14,208 nucleotides of DNA from an uncultured Chloroflexota bacterium (GTDB taxonomy: Bacteria > Chloroflexota > Anaerolineae > Anaerolineales > Villigracilaceae): the NCBI GenBank assembly GCA_903837815.1, contig CAILWD010000502.1:1-14208 (forward strand), in the 5' to 3' direction. The translations under genes were made by a program, and so were the position numbers. The notes beneath the pieces were generated by a model. It was not told the DNA's origin and did no database searches. It saw nothing but the letters and a program-made list of their open reading frames with translations. Shown here in pieces: positions 1 through 6,556 of this stretch. How positions within the stretch are numbered: position 1 is the first letter of the stretch; every line of letters starts with the position of its first letter.

Positions 1-334
1 CGGACATCAACGCGAACAAGCCAAGCGCTTCGGTGTGGAAGTGCTGACCATGCAACGCTGGCGCGATGTTTTCAACATCGAGTTCGATTCGCCGCTCTAC
101 GTCACCTTCGATATGGATTGCCTCGATCCCGCTTTCGTCCCCGGTGTTTCACACTGGGAGCCCGGCGGACTATCCACCCGCGAGGCATTGAGCGTCATTC
201 AATCCATGTCGGCGAATATCGTCGGCGCGGATGTGGTGGAAATGAACCCAACCCGCGACCCGCAAAAAATCACAGAGATGGTCGCGGCAAAGGTCTTCAA
301 AGAAATTGCGGCAAGGATGTTAAAGGTCAGATAA
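1..334 (+). CDS. speB: Agmatinase/arginase-family ureohydrolase, C-terminal part (5' truncated)
   Basis: The reading frame is open from the first bases of the window, so the N-terminal two thirds lie outside. About 110 residues remain. They contain the manganese-binding ureohydrolase signature FDMDCLDPAFVPG followed by EPGGLSTRE. The Asp residues of DMD are the expected Mn ligands. The following stretch IVGADVVEMNP also fits the family. Ureohydrolases hydrolyse agmatine or arginine to release urea, in polyamine synthesis or arginine breakdown. The run CLDPAFVPGVSHWEPGGLS resembles plant-type arginase/agmatinase more than typical E. coli SpeB. Agmatine versus arginine specificity cannot be decided without the N-terminal half, so the gene symbol is tentative. 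A probable terminator overlaps the stop codon. Confidence 0.85.
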   Translation, partial: GHQREQAKRFGVEVLTMQRWRDVFNIEFDSPLYVTFDMDCLDPAFVPGVSHWEPGGLSTREALSVIQSMSANIVGADVVEMNPTRDPQKITEMVAAKVFKEIAARMLKVR

Positions 335-357
335 ACGCCTTGCGCGGGCGGGCGTTT
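333..357 (+). terminator. Probable intrinsic terminator of the ureohydrolase gene
   Basis: The arms AAACGCC (333-339) and GGCGTTT (351-357) pair perfectly over 7 bp around a GC-rich 11-nt loop. A T-rich tract (TTTCCTTT) follows. The left arm overlaps the TAA stop. The U-tract is interrupted by two C, so termination may be partial. Confidence 0.5.
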
Positions 358-374
358 TCCTTTATGCTTGCTCC

Positions 375-1193
375 ATGCGAGAATATTTCAAAAAACAAAT
401 CGCCATCCCACAGGATCACGGCTCGTGGGTTTTCATCCTCAGCCCGCTGCTGGCTGGTATCTTCGCGGGCGGGAAATTCAACGCCGCCGCCTTGAGCCTT
501 TCGATTGCGGCGATGTCTGCCTTCATGATTCGCCAGCCGATGACAGTTTTCGTCAAGGCGCTTTCGGGAAGGCGACCCAAGACCGACCTGCCTCCCGCCC
601 AATTTTGGCTGCTGGCCTACGGCGGGATCGCCGCCCTTGCTTTGGTCACCCTCATCCTGCAAGGCTTTGGCTACATCCTATATCTGGCAATCCCCGGAGC
701 GCCGGTCTTTGCCTGGCATTTGTGGCTGGTCAGCAAGCGGGCAGAGCGGAAACAGGCCGGGATCGAAATCATCGCCACGGGAGTTTTATCCCTTGCCGCG
801 CCCGCCGCCTTTTGGGTGGCACAGGGCGGATACAATCCACAAGGCTGGTGGCTTTGGGTGTGGACTTGGCTTCAGTCTGCGACGAGCATTGTCTACGCCT
901 ACCTGAGGCTGGAACAACGCGAGTTGAATCAGACTCCGGACCAAAAAGAATTATGGAAAATGGGGAATCGCGCCTTCCTCTACACCTCATTCAATCTCGG
1001 CGCGTCGCTCATCTTTGGCTGGGAGCAAATCATCCCACAGTTTCTTTTCATCCCGTTCCTGGTTCAATGGCTCGAGACGATCTGGGGTATCACGCATCCA
1101 TCCATCGGCTGGAAACCAACCCGCATCGGGGTACGGCAACTCATCGTCAGCATCATCTGGACGATCCTGTTCATCCTTTGTTGGAGGTTATGA
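375..1193 (+). CDS. YwiC-like family integral membrane protein
   Basis: The 272-residue protein is strongly hydrophobic, with several membrane segments (roughly residues 18-60, 80-112, 128-165, 195-235 and 248-270). It begins with IPQDHGSWVF, which matches the conserved N-terminal P-x-(E/D)-H-G-(A/S)-W element of the YwiC-like family. The C-terminus GVRQLIVSIIWTILFI also fits that family. The biochemical function is unknown; the conserved His-Gly next to the first membrane segment may matter. No clear Shine-Dalgarno precedes this ATG, and no better in-frame start exists between the upstream stop region and 375. Its TGA stop shares its A with the start codon of the DUF2007 gene, so the two are probably translationally coupled. 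An overlapping frame is also open here, but its Arg/His/Pro-rich composition marks it as a shadow. Confidence 0.8.
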   Translation: MREYFKKQIAIPQDHGSWVFILSPLLAGIFAGGKFNAAALSLSIAAMSAFMIRQPMTVFVKALSGRRPKTDLPPAQFWLLAYGGIAALALVTLILQGFGYILYLAIPGAPVFAWHLWLVSKRAERKQAGIEIIATGVLSLAAPAAFWVAQGGYNPQGWWLWVWTWLQSATSIVYAYLRLEQRELNQTPDQKELWKMGNRAFLYTSFNLGASLIFGWEQIIPQFLFIPFLVQWLETIWGITHPSIGWKPTRIGVRQLIVSIIWTILFILCWRL

Positions 1194-1429
1194 TGGATGA
1201 TTTGAAATATGACTTACTCATAGAAGTACTTGGCAGCATGGAAGCGGAACTGCTCAAAAGCTACCTGGAATCAAACGACATAAGCGTAAAACTTTTCGAA
1301 GAATCGCTCACCCACACGCTCTACCCGAACATGTTCGGCAGGGTGCAGGTTTTCGTCGAAAAGGAAAACATCGAACCGGCGCGCAAACTGCTCGAAGAAT
1401 ACGAAAGCGCCACAGGAACCAAGGAGTAG
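1193..1429 (+). CDS. DUF2007 (putative signal-transducing) small protein
   Basis: This 78-residue protein has the DUF2007 pattern: an N-terminal strand YDLLIEVLGSMEAELLKSYL, a middle part with NMFGRVQVFVEKEN, and a C-terminal helix PARKLLEEYE. DUF2007 proteins are small, ferredoxin-like in fold and of unknown role. Two adjacent in-frame ATGs exist (1190 and 1193). I chose 1193 because GGAGG at 1183-1187 then lies 5 nt upstream and the codon overlaps the preceding TGA as TGATG. The same frame stays open far upstream inside the YwiC-like gene, but that extension has no sensible protein composition. The gene sits 6 nt before the DsrE-type gene, whose Shine-Dalgarno overlaps this gene's 3' end. 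Confidence 0.8.
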   Translation: MDDLKYDLLIEVLGSMEAELLKSYLESNDISVKLFEESLTHTLYPNMFGRVQVFVEKENIEPARKLLEEYESATGTKE

Positions 1430-1435
1430 AAAAAC

Positions 1436-1777
1436 ATGAAAGGCACTGTCATCCTTGTCACAAACGACGGCATGGGAAAAGGCGACCTTGCTCTGCAACA
1501 CAAGCTGGCGGCAAAATATTTCGAATTATTGCTGCAAAATACTCACCCGCCCTCGGTCATTTGCTTTTACACCGACGGCGTAAAACTGACGGTCACAGGC
1601 TCACCTGTATTGAGTCAACTCAAGGCGTTGGAAGCCAAAGGCACGCGCCTGATTCTCTGCTCCACCTGCCTCGACCATTACAGACTCAGCAAGGAAGTCC
1701 AGGTCGGCATCGTCGGCGGCATGACCGATATCATCGAAGCGCAGACCAAAGCAGCGAAGGTAATCACAATCTCATAA
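1436..1777 (+). CDS. DsrE/DsrF-family sulfur-relay protein (YedF C-terminal-domain type)
   Basis: The 113-residue protein covers a single DsrE fold. The motifs TNDGMGKGD near the N-terminus, ICFYTDGVKLT and GSPVLSQLKALEAKG are those of the C-terminal domain of YedF, a protein linked to sulfur/selenium metabolism. The conserved cysteines lie in LCSTCLDHY (a C-x2-C pair), the likely persulfide or selenium carrier site. The N-terminal TusA-like domain found in full YedF is absent. It starts at ATG 1436 behind a strong AAGGAG (1421-1426) that overlaps the stop of the DUF2007 gene, so it is cotranscribed with its upstream neighbours. No selenophosphate or sulfurtransferase partner is in the window, so the substrate is open. 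Confidence 0.8.
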   Translation: MKGTVILVTNDGMGKGDLALQHKLAAKYFELLLQNTHPPSVICFYTDGVKLTVTGSPVLSQLKALEAKGTRLILCSTCLDHYRLSKEVQVGIVGGMTDIIEAQTKAAKVITIS

Positions 1778-1778
1778 C

Positions 1779-1816
1779 AGACTCTAAGGGTTTTAGAGTC
1801 TCCTCAAGGAGTAAAC
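1779..1816 (+). promoter_or_regulatory. Hairpin plus Shine-Dalgarno-sequestering stem before acyl-CoA dehydrogenase
   Basis: AGACTCTAA (1779-1787) and TTAGAGTCT (1793-1801) form a perfect 9-bp inverted repeat with a 5-nt loop. The last two bases (CT) are also the first two of CTCC (1800-1803). CTCC can pair with the Shine-Dalgarno GGAG (1808-1811) around the loop TCAA. The spacer TAAAC then leads to ATG 1817. The two hairpins cannot form together. No U-tract follows, so this is not a normal terminator. The same layout precedes fabD (7571-7605). It could instead be a DNA operator palindrome or chance. Confidence 0.45.
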
Positions 1817-2968
1817 ATGAATTTTGACCTAAACGAAGAACAACAAGCATGGAAGAAAACTGTCCACGAGTTTGTGGCGGAGGTGATCAAACCCAAAGCG
1901 CGGGAAGTGGACGAGACCGAGGAATTCAACTGGGACGCCGTCCGCAAGGGAGGTCCGCTTGGGCTGACAGGCATGAACATCCCCGAAGAATACGGCGGCG
2001 CAAATGTGGACATGGTCTCCTGTGTCGTTGCGATGGAGGAACTCGGCTGGGGCTGCGGCTCGACCGCCCTGAGTTTCACCGCCCACAACATGCTTGGCAC
2101 GGGTCCCATTGCCGTCTTCGGCTCGGAGGAATTGAAGAAAGCCTGGCTTCCGCGCATGTCGCAGGGCAAGGGCAAACTCGGCTCGCTGGCGTTGACCGAA
2201 CCCGATGCTGGCTCTGACCTTCAGGGTGGAACATCCACCAAAGCCGAGAAACAGGGCGACGAGTGGGTCATCAACGGGGCGAAGATGTGGTGTACCAACG
2301 CTGGCATCGCCGAATACATCATCACCCTCGTCCGCACCGACCCGAAAGGTGGATCGAAATCCCTGAGCATGATTCTCGTCCCAACAGACTCCAAAGGGCT
2401 GACGATTGGTCCCGCCGAAAAGAAGATGGGCTTGCGTGGCTCCCCAGCCTACGGCGCCACCTACGACAACGTGCGCGTGCCACTCGGCAACCTCGTCGGC
2501 GTGGAAGGGCGCGGCTTGCAGCAAACTCTCGCCACCCTCGACTCGGGGCGCATCCTCATCGGCGGAATCTCAATCGGGTTGGCGCGGGCGGCAATGGAAG
2601 AATCCATGAAATATGCCCGCGAACGCAAAGCCTTCAACCAGCCTATTGCAGAGTTCCAAGCCATCCAGTTCAAACTGGCAAACATGGCGCTGGAAATCGA
2701 ACTGGCGCGGAACATCGTCCACAAAGCGGCGTGGCTCAAGGATCAAGGTCGCCCGTTCAGCAAGGAAGCGGCGATGGCAAAACTTTACGCCAGCGAAATG
2801 TCGGAACGGGTCTGCTACGACGCCATCCAAATCCACGGTGGAAACGGCTACAGCCGCGCCTATCACGTCGAGCGGATGTACCGCGACGCAAGGCTGATGA
2901 CCATCGGCGAAGGCACAAGCGACATCCTCAGGCTGGTGATTGCGAGAAGCACGCTGGCTGGGAAATAA
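1817..2968 (+). CDS. Acyl-CoA dehydrogenase (FAD-dependent)
   Basis: The 383-residue protein has the full length and domain order of the acyl-CoA dehydrogenase family. It has an N-terminal helical domain (1-115), a middle beta domain with the signature ALTEPDAGSD near residues 125-134, and a C-terminal helical domain. The C-terminal signature QIHGGNGYS precedes YHVERMYRDAR. The likely catalytic base is Glu365 in IGEGTSDI, the position used by short/branched-chain and butyryl-CoA dehydrogenases. It oxidises acyl-CoA to 2-enoyl-CoA and passes electrons to ETF in beta-oxidation or amino-acid catabolism. Chain-length specificity cannot be read from the sequence. It follows the DsrE gene by 39 nt and has AAGGAG 5 nt before the start. 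It ends in the strong terminator at 2972-3008. No ETF genes are in view. Confidence 0.95.
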   Translation: MNFDLNEEQQAWKKTVHEFVAEVIKPKAREVDETEEFNWDAVRKGGPLGLTGMNIPEEYGGANVDMVSCVVAMEELGWGCGSTALSFTAHNMLGTGPIAVFGSEELKKAWLPRMSQGKGKLGSLALTEPDAGSDLQGGTSTKAEKQGDEWVINGAKMWCTNAGIAEYIITLVRTDPKGGSKSLSMILVPTDSKGLTIGPAEKKMGLRGSPAYGATYDNVRVPLGNLVGVEGRGLQQTLATLDSGRILIGGISIGLARAAMEESMKYARERKAFNQPIAEFQAIQFKLANMALEIELARNIVHKAAWLKDQGRPFSKEAAMAKLYASEMSERVCYDAIQIHGGNGYSRAYHVERMYRDARLMTIGEGTSDILRLVIARSTLAGK

Positions 2969-2971
2969 AGC

Positions 2972-3008
2972 AAACGGGTCGCGTTTGAAACGCGACCCGT
3001 TTTTTTTT
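2972..3008. terminator. Strong intrinsic terminator between convergent operons
   Basis: A perfect 14-bp stem (AAACGGGTCGCGTT at 2972-2985, its complement at 2989-3002) closes a 3-nt loop. A run of T to 3008 follows. It ends the acyl-CoA dehydrogenase unit. The stem also lies 27 nt past the end of the comEA-like gene on the other strand, where only three A flank it, so it may act less efficiently that way. Confidence 0.9.
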
Positions 3009-3029
3009 GCTCCAGCACCTGGGCAGTTC

Positions 3030-3656
3030 CTACACTGTGATCAAGTTTTTGATTTCCTCGAAGGTCGAAACCCCAATCCCCGAAACATTCATAAGATCTT
3101 CAATGGTTGAAAAGTTCCCATTTTGAGTACGATAATCAATGATGCGCTGCGCAAGCGTGGGACCAATCCCCGGCAGGGAATTCAACTCATCAAGAGTGGC
3201 GGTGTTGAGATTCACCAGCTCCCCATTAGATTCCGCCGCTGGCGTTTCGCTTTCAGAGGAAAAATCAAATGGAGGAGAAACTTCAGACTCCGTTGAAGAA
3301 GGCAACACGACCTGCCCTTCTTCGCTTGCCGTCGTCACCTCGGTTCCATCTGCAAACGGGACGACCAACTGCTTCCCATCTTCGAGCGGAGCGGCCAGGT
3401 TAAGGGCCTCCACGCTGGCCTGGGCAAGCAAGCCCCCGGCGGCGTCGATGGCATCCTGCACGCGGGCGCCTTCTGCAAATTCATACAAACCAGGACGCGG
3501 CACAGCGCCAATCACATGCACTGCAATCGGGGCTTTCGTGGGCGCGGGTTGAAGAACAATGGCTTCGCCCGCAGGTCGGCGCGAAATAAAAACAAGGGCT
3601 CCCGCAAGCACAAAACCAGCCATCACGCCCATCAGGATATACAAGACATTCTTCAT
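3030..3656 (-). CDS. comEA: ComEA-like SLBB and helix-hairpin-helix DNA-binding protein
   Basis: The 208-residue protein has the ComEA architecture. A single membrane anchor lies at residues 4-24, followed by an SLBB domain at about 43-101 (AVHVIGAVPRPGLYEF, VQDAIDAAGG). A Ser/Glu/Pro-rich flexible linker spans about 105-146, and two helix-hairpin-helix motifs span 147-208 (LPGIGPTLAQRI and VSGIGVSTFEEI). ComEA binds double-stranded DNA outside the membrane during natural transformation and hands it to the ComEC channel. Anchor, linker and C-terminal (HhH)2 are all intact, so it should work as a DNA receptor. No comEC or pilus gene lies in the window. It follows the GNAT gene by 9 nt and is the last gene of the - strand unit. 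A simple HhH-repeat protein without a competence role remains possible. Confidence 0.85.
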   Translation of the reverse strand: MKNVLYILMGVMAGFVLAGALVFISRRPAGEAIVLQPAPTKAPIAVHVIGAVPRPGLYEFAEGARVQDAIDAAGGLLAQASVEALNLAAPLEDGKQLVVPFADGTEVTTASEEGQVVLPSSTESEVSPPFDFSSESETPAAESNGELVNLNTATLDELNSLPGIGPTLAQRIIDYRTQNGNFSTIEDLMNVSGIGVSTFEEIKNLITV

Positions 3657-3665
3657 GTGGTGATT

Positions 3666-4106
3666 TTACTCCAACTTCATCACAAGCAAATCCCCCTCCA
3701 CCCTTCTAAAAACTTTGGATACATCGAACAAATTTTTAACTCGCGCGAAATAACGCGGCATTTGCCCGGTGGGCAATCTCCGAAAACCGAACTTTTCATA
3801 CATCGCCCCGTTATGCGACATGCACATCAGATATAAAGGTCTGGGATGCCGCCCCAGCAGGGTTTCGATTACGCTTCGGGCAAGTCTGCGCCCGCGATAT
3901 TCAGGGTGGACTGCAATCGAAGCGAGTTCGCGGATATCCGCCCCGTGAGGCTTGACCTGCCCACAAGCGACAACCCGCCCGCTTTCCACCGCCACGATGA
4001 AACGTCTCCAATCCAGCCCCATGGGGTTGATGCCCACCAGATCGATCAATCCCCGAATTTGGCCAGACTCCGCTTCGAGCGCGGGGCGAATTTCGTATCC
4101 GCTCAT
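3666..4106 (-). CDS. GNAT-family N-acetyltransferase
   Basis: With the start at 4106 the product is 146 residues, normal for a GNAT domain. The acetyl-CoA binding motif A is seen in IAVHPEYRGRRLARSVIETLL (residues 64-84), with R-G-R-R-L-A as the pyrophosphate loop. The C-terminal YEKFGFRRL is the usual motif B. It transfers an acetyl group to an amine; the substrate is unknown. The open frame extends 92 codons upstream, but that part is a shadow of the CPBP gene. Start 4106 has CAGGAG 5 nt upstream, and its ATG overlaps the CPBP stop as ATGA, so translation is probably coupled. Confidence 0.85.
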   Translation of the reverse strand: MSGYEIRPALEAESGQIRGLIDLVGINPMGLDWRRFIVAVESGRVVACGQVKPHGADIRELASIAVHPEYRGRRLARSVIETLLGRHPRPLYLMCMSHNGAMYEKFGFRRLPTGQMPRYFARVKNLFDVSKVFRRVEGDLLVMKLE

Positions 4107-4717
4107 ACCGCTCCTGAGGCAACCAGAATGACAAAAGTGGAAATGAACCAATGAATGAGAAAGGGCCAGAAAAAAGACTTCGTACGGTATGCCACCCAGC
4201 CAAACGCGAATCCGCCAAAAATCGTGGAAAGAGTCTCGATGTCGGGCTTGCCGATGTGCGCCAGCGCAAACGGGACAGCATGAAGCCATAAGGCGTCGTG
4301 TCCAAAACGGCGCAGGTAGGCGAAGAGAATCCAGCCGCGAAAAAAGAATTCCCAGCCGATCAGGTCGAGGAAGGTTGTCCACGGCAGGCCGGGCAGCAAC
4401 CTCATATAGTAAATCTTCATGCCGCCGCTATACCTGCCCAGGAGGTAAATTATGGGAGCCATGATAAGGATGCCCAACAGGGTGTATGTCAGACCCAATT
4501 TCCAGTCGCCGAAGGTGAAACCGTAATTCTTCGGGTTTTCACGAAAAAGAAACACGGTCAAAAGTAACGGGGCGACAAAGTAAAAGAGAAAGCGGTCCCA
4601 ATACTTCCAGGCGGTGAAGGTGTAATAATGGTCAACGATCAACAGCAGGGTGCTGACAACCGTGACGACAACGACCTTCCAATCGAAGCGAAGCTTCTCG
4701 CCAAACAGGAATTTCAT
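4103..4717 (-). CDS. CPBP-family intramembrane protein (Abi/CAAX-protease-like)
   Basis: The 204-residue protein has about six hydrophobic segments and the CPBP motifs in order. Motif 1 is WEFFFRG (Glu123, Arg127), motif 2 is FALAH (Phe150, His154), and motif 4 has LIHW (His189). CPBP proteins include CAAX prenyl proteases such as Rce1 and bacteriocin-immunity proteins. In the usual EExxxR motif the first Glu is replaced here by Trp122, a variant also seen in bacterial members, so proteolytic activity is uncertain. I chose ATG 4717 because it overlaps the SET gene stop as ATGA. The upstream extension of the frame lies inside the SET gene. It is followed by an ATGA overlap to the GNAT gene. 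No substrate is evident. Confidence 0.8.
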   Translation of the reverse strand: MKFLFGEKLRFDWKVVVVTVVSTLLLIVDHYYTFTAWKYWDRFLFYFVAPLLLTVFLFRENPKNYGFTFGDWKLGLTYTLLGILIMAPIIYLLGRYSGGMKIYYMRLLPGLPWTTFLDLIGWEFFFRGWILFAYLRRFGHDALWLHAVPFALAHIGKPDIETLSTIFGGFAFGWVAYRTKSFFWPFLIHWFISTFVILVASGAV

Positions 4718-5265
4718 CGGCTTGGTAAACTCGCCCGCAGGGAGGCAATCCGCCGCGCAAGGTAGGGAGAGAAATAGCCGTTGTATTTCTTCCACAAGTC
4801 GGAAAGCTTCCAGTCATCGCCTGTAATTTTTCCACGACAATACGGCAGTCCGCAATGACACTCGAATTCATCGTAGGGACTGCCATCCGACATGGCATAG
4901 TCGAAGGTCAGTTCTTCGCCGGCTTCGATGTCGCGCATGGCAACCAGCCCGATTTGCCCAAAGAAGCCCAGGTTGGGTTCACAGGAATGATTGAAGCAGT
5001 CATTGGGTTCGGGTTCCTCGGCAGTCAGCAGGTACAAACCTTCGTCCAGTTGAAGAATGCGCTGGGTAAAACGCGGCATGGATGGGTCGAGGTCGTCCAC
5101 GCCGATAATGCGCCCGCCCCAGAGCGAAACGAGTTCATCTTTGGCAATGTCGGCTACGGCAAAAACTCCGCACCCGCCTTCGGGGTGTTCGCGGTTTTCG
5201 CATTTTGGATTGAAATAGGAGGCAGAGGAATTTTTCATGCGGCGATTATAAATGATATGACTCAT
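4714..5265 (-). CDS. SET-domain protein-lysine methyltransferase with post-SET cysteines
   Basis: From ATG 5265 the product is 183 residues. It holds a compact SET domain: GGCGVFAVADIAKDELVSLWGG (split here as GGCGVFA at 30-36 and LVSLWGG at 45-51), the S-adenosylmethionine pocket NHSCEPN (92-98) and ELTFDYA (118-124). It is followed by a post-SET C-x-C-x4-C cluster (Cys136, Cys138, Cys143), which with Cys95 can bind zinc in SET enzymes. It should transfer methyl from S-adenosylmethionine to lysine in a protein; the target is unknown. Start 5265 overlaps the stop of the PLD gene as ATGA. An alternative start at 5238 (MKNSSASYF) fits homolog N-termini but also lacks a clear ribosome binding site. 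Bacterial SET proteins are widespread but of poorly known role. Confidence 0.85.
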   Translation of the reverse strand: MSHIIYNRRMKNSSASYFNPKCENREHPEGGCGVFAVADIAKDELVSLWGGRIIGVDDLDPSMPRFTQRILQLDEGLYLLTAEEPEPNDCFNHSCEPNLGFFGQIGLVAMRDIEAGEELTFDYAMSDGSPYDEFECHCGLPYCRGKITGDDWKLSDLWKKYNGYFSPYLARRIASLRASLPSR

Positions 5266-6533
5266 TGACAGGTAAACGCGCCAGTTTCGACCTCGTTCGC
5301 CTGATCCCAAAGTTTGTCGAACTCCTGCAAGTACAGCGCGGCAATTTCAGGGTTATCCAAAATGATGACGTTTTCCTCATTGTCTTCGTCGGCGTTGGAG
5401 GAAAAATTAAGCGAACCCGTCACCACGATGCTGTTGTCGATGACGATGACTTTGTGATGCAGGAAACTTCCATTGCCATCCTGCCGTACAGGAAGACCAG
5501 CACACCAAAAAGTTCTCAACTCCGAACGAGTCCCGTTGCTGCCGAAGGTTTCGAAAACACCGCGCACATCTACGCCAACCTTCGCGCGGTCAATCATCGC
5601 CTGTGCCAGCGGGTAATCGGTGAAGCTAAAGGCGAGGAAACGAATACTCGACTGGGCATCCGCAACCAGCGCGATCAGGTTTGAAACCGCGTTATCCTCC
5701 GCTGAAAACAAAACCTGAATCGGCGTCCCATCCAAAATCGCCCACTGATTATTCAGCGTGGACGGGGCGCGCCGCCCGAACTGTCCGCTCCACATCTCCT
5801 GGAATTCGCGTTCGTAAATCGCGGCAATCTCGGAGGAGTGAATGACCAGCGCATTATTATTTTGTTTGAAGATGCCGTTGACCGTGATGTTGGTCGAACC
5901 GGTCCAAACGGTTTGCTGGTCGAATACCCAAAACTTGTTATGCATGAGGGCGGAACGATTATCGTCCTTGACTTCGATTCCCGCCGCCTGTAACAGGGCA
6001 AACTGCCCGCGCCCAGGCTGGATGTCGTAATCCAGACCGTTTTTATCGTCCGTCATCCATTTCACGTCCACGCCGCGATTCTTTGCCCCGATCAGCGCTT
6101 CTGCAACAGGCGTGAGATTGAATTCAAAGGATGCGATGTGAATGCTGGTTTGGGCGTTGTTGATAAAGCCAATCAGCCTCTCTTCGATGGAGCCTGCAAG
6201 CGCATCGGGATTGTTGATGGCCAGCGGGTCGGTGAAATAAACCTGCCACCACTTTGCCGGAGAAACGGGAACTGGCGTTTCGGTGGCAGGGATGACAAAT
6301 GTGGGCGTCTCGCTTGCAGGTGGAAGGATGACGGGCGTATCGGTAGCGGGGATGATGAATAGTGGCGTTTCGCTTGCGGGTGGAAGGATGATGGGCGTAT
6401 CGGTGATGGGGATGATGAATGGCGGCGTTTCGCTCGGGGCAACAGACAGCGGCACGACCACCTGTGGATTCTCCACAGGAACGCAGGAGGCGAGGACAAG
6501 GGTGGCAAGAAATGGGAGGATGATTTTCTTCAT
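5262..6533 (-). CDS. Phospholipase D-like lipoprotein with two HKD motifs (possible secreted nuclease)
   Basis: From ATG 6533 the product is 423 residues. Residues 1-17 form a lipoprotein signal (MKKIILPFLATLVLASC, lipobox L-A-S-C17), so it is exported and lipid-anchored. A low-complexity Thr/Pro linker with three 20-residue repeats (35-94) follows, then two PLD domains. HKD1 is H198-x-K200-x4-D205 followed by GSTNIT; HKD2 is H359-x-K361-x4-D366 followed by GSLNFS. Both catalytic sites are intact. The family includes phospholipases, nucleases of the Nuc type and cardiolipin synthases. With a lipobox and no membrane helices, a surface nuclease or phospholipase is most likely. The frame opens further upstream to 6578, but only 6533 gives the signal peptide. 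The nearest purine-rich sequence AGGGG is only 1 nt from the ATG, so initiation may be weak. Its stop overlaps the SET start. Confidence 0.85.
   Translation of the reverse strand: MKKIILPFLATLVLASCVPVENPQVVVPLSVAPSETPPFIIPITDTPIILPPASETPLFIIPATDTPVILPPASETPTFVIPATETPVPVSPAKWWQVYFTDPLAINNPDALAGSIEERLIGFINNAQTSIHIASFEFNLTPVAEALIGAKNRGVDVKWMTDDKNGLDYDIQPGRGQFALLQAAGIEVKDDNRSALMHNKFWVFDQQTVWTGSTNITVNGIFKQNNNALVIHSSEIAAIYEREFQEMWSGQFGRRAPSTLNNQWAILDGTPIQVLFSAEDNAVSNLIALVADAQSSIRFLAFSFTDYPLAQAMIDRAKVGVDVRGVFETFGSNGTRSELRTFWCAGLPVRQDGNGSFLHHKVIVIDNSIVVTGSLNFSSNADEDNEENVIILDNPEIAALYLQEFDKLWDQANEVETGAFTCQ
6252..6431 (-). repeat. 60-bp in-frame tandem repeat encoding a Thr/Pro linker
   Basis: Three consecutive units encode 20-residue repeats: ETPPFIIPITDTPIILPPAS, ETPLFIIPATDTPVILPPAS and a diverged ETPTFVIPATETPVPVSPA. 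The two most similar DNA units are about 6301-6360 and 6361-6420. The unit length is a multiple of 3, so copy number could vary without breaking the frame. It acts as a spacer between the lipid anchor and the PLD domains. Confidence 0.85.
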
Positions 6534-6556
6534 GCCCCTATTTTGCCCGAGTTGAT

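Noticed and set aside
368..1192. A long open frame overlapping the YwiC-like gene and running into the DUF2007 gene, as if one 353-residue protein
   Set aside because: The upstream part is rich in Arg, His and Pro and has no domain, while the other frame is a coherent membrane protein. GGAGG at 1183-1187 marks a new start at 1193.
1779..1801. Hairpin after the DsrE gene as an intrinsic terminator
   Set aside because: No U-tract follows; the right arm runs straight into the CTCC and GGAG of the next gene.
1829..2524. A 231-codon open frame on the - strand inside the acyl-CoA dehydrogenase gene
   Set aside because: It is antisense to a complete, motif-rich enzyme, and its composition (His, Phe, Val runs) is that of a shadow frame.
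4107..4382. N-terminal extension of the GNAT frame by 92 codons
   Set aside because: It overlaps the CPBP gene out of frame, has no domain, and the start at 4106 has both a ribosome binding site and an ATGA overlap.
6252..6431. Possible CRISPR-like array in the 60-bp repeats
   Set aside because: The units are directly adjacent without unique spacers and encode a Thr/Pro linker in frame.
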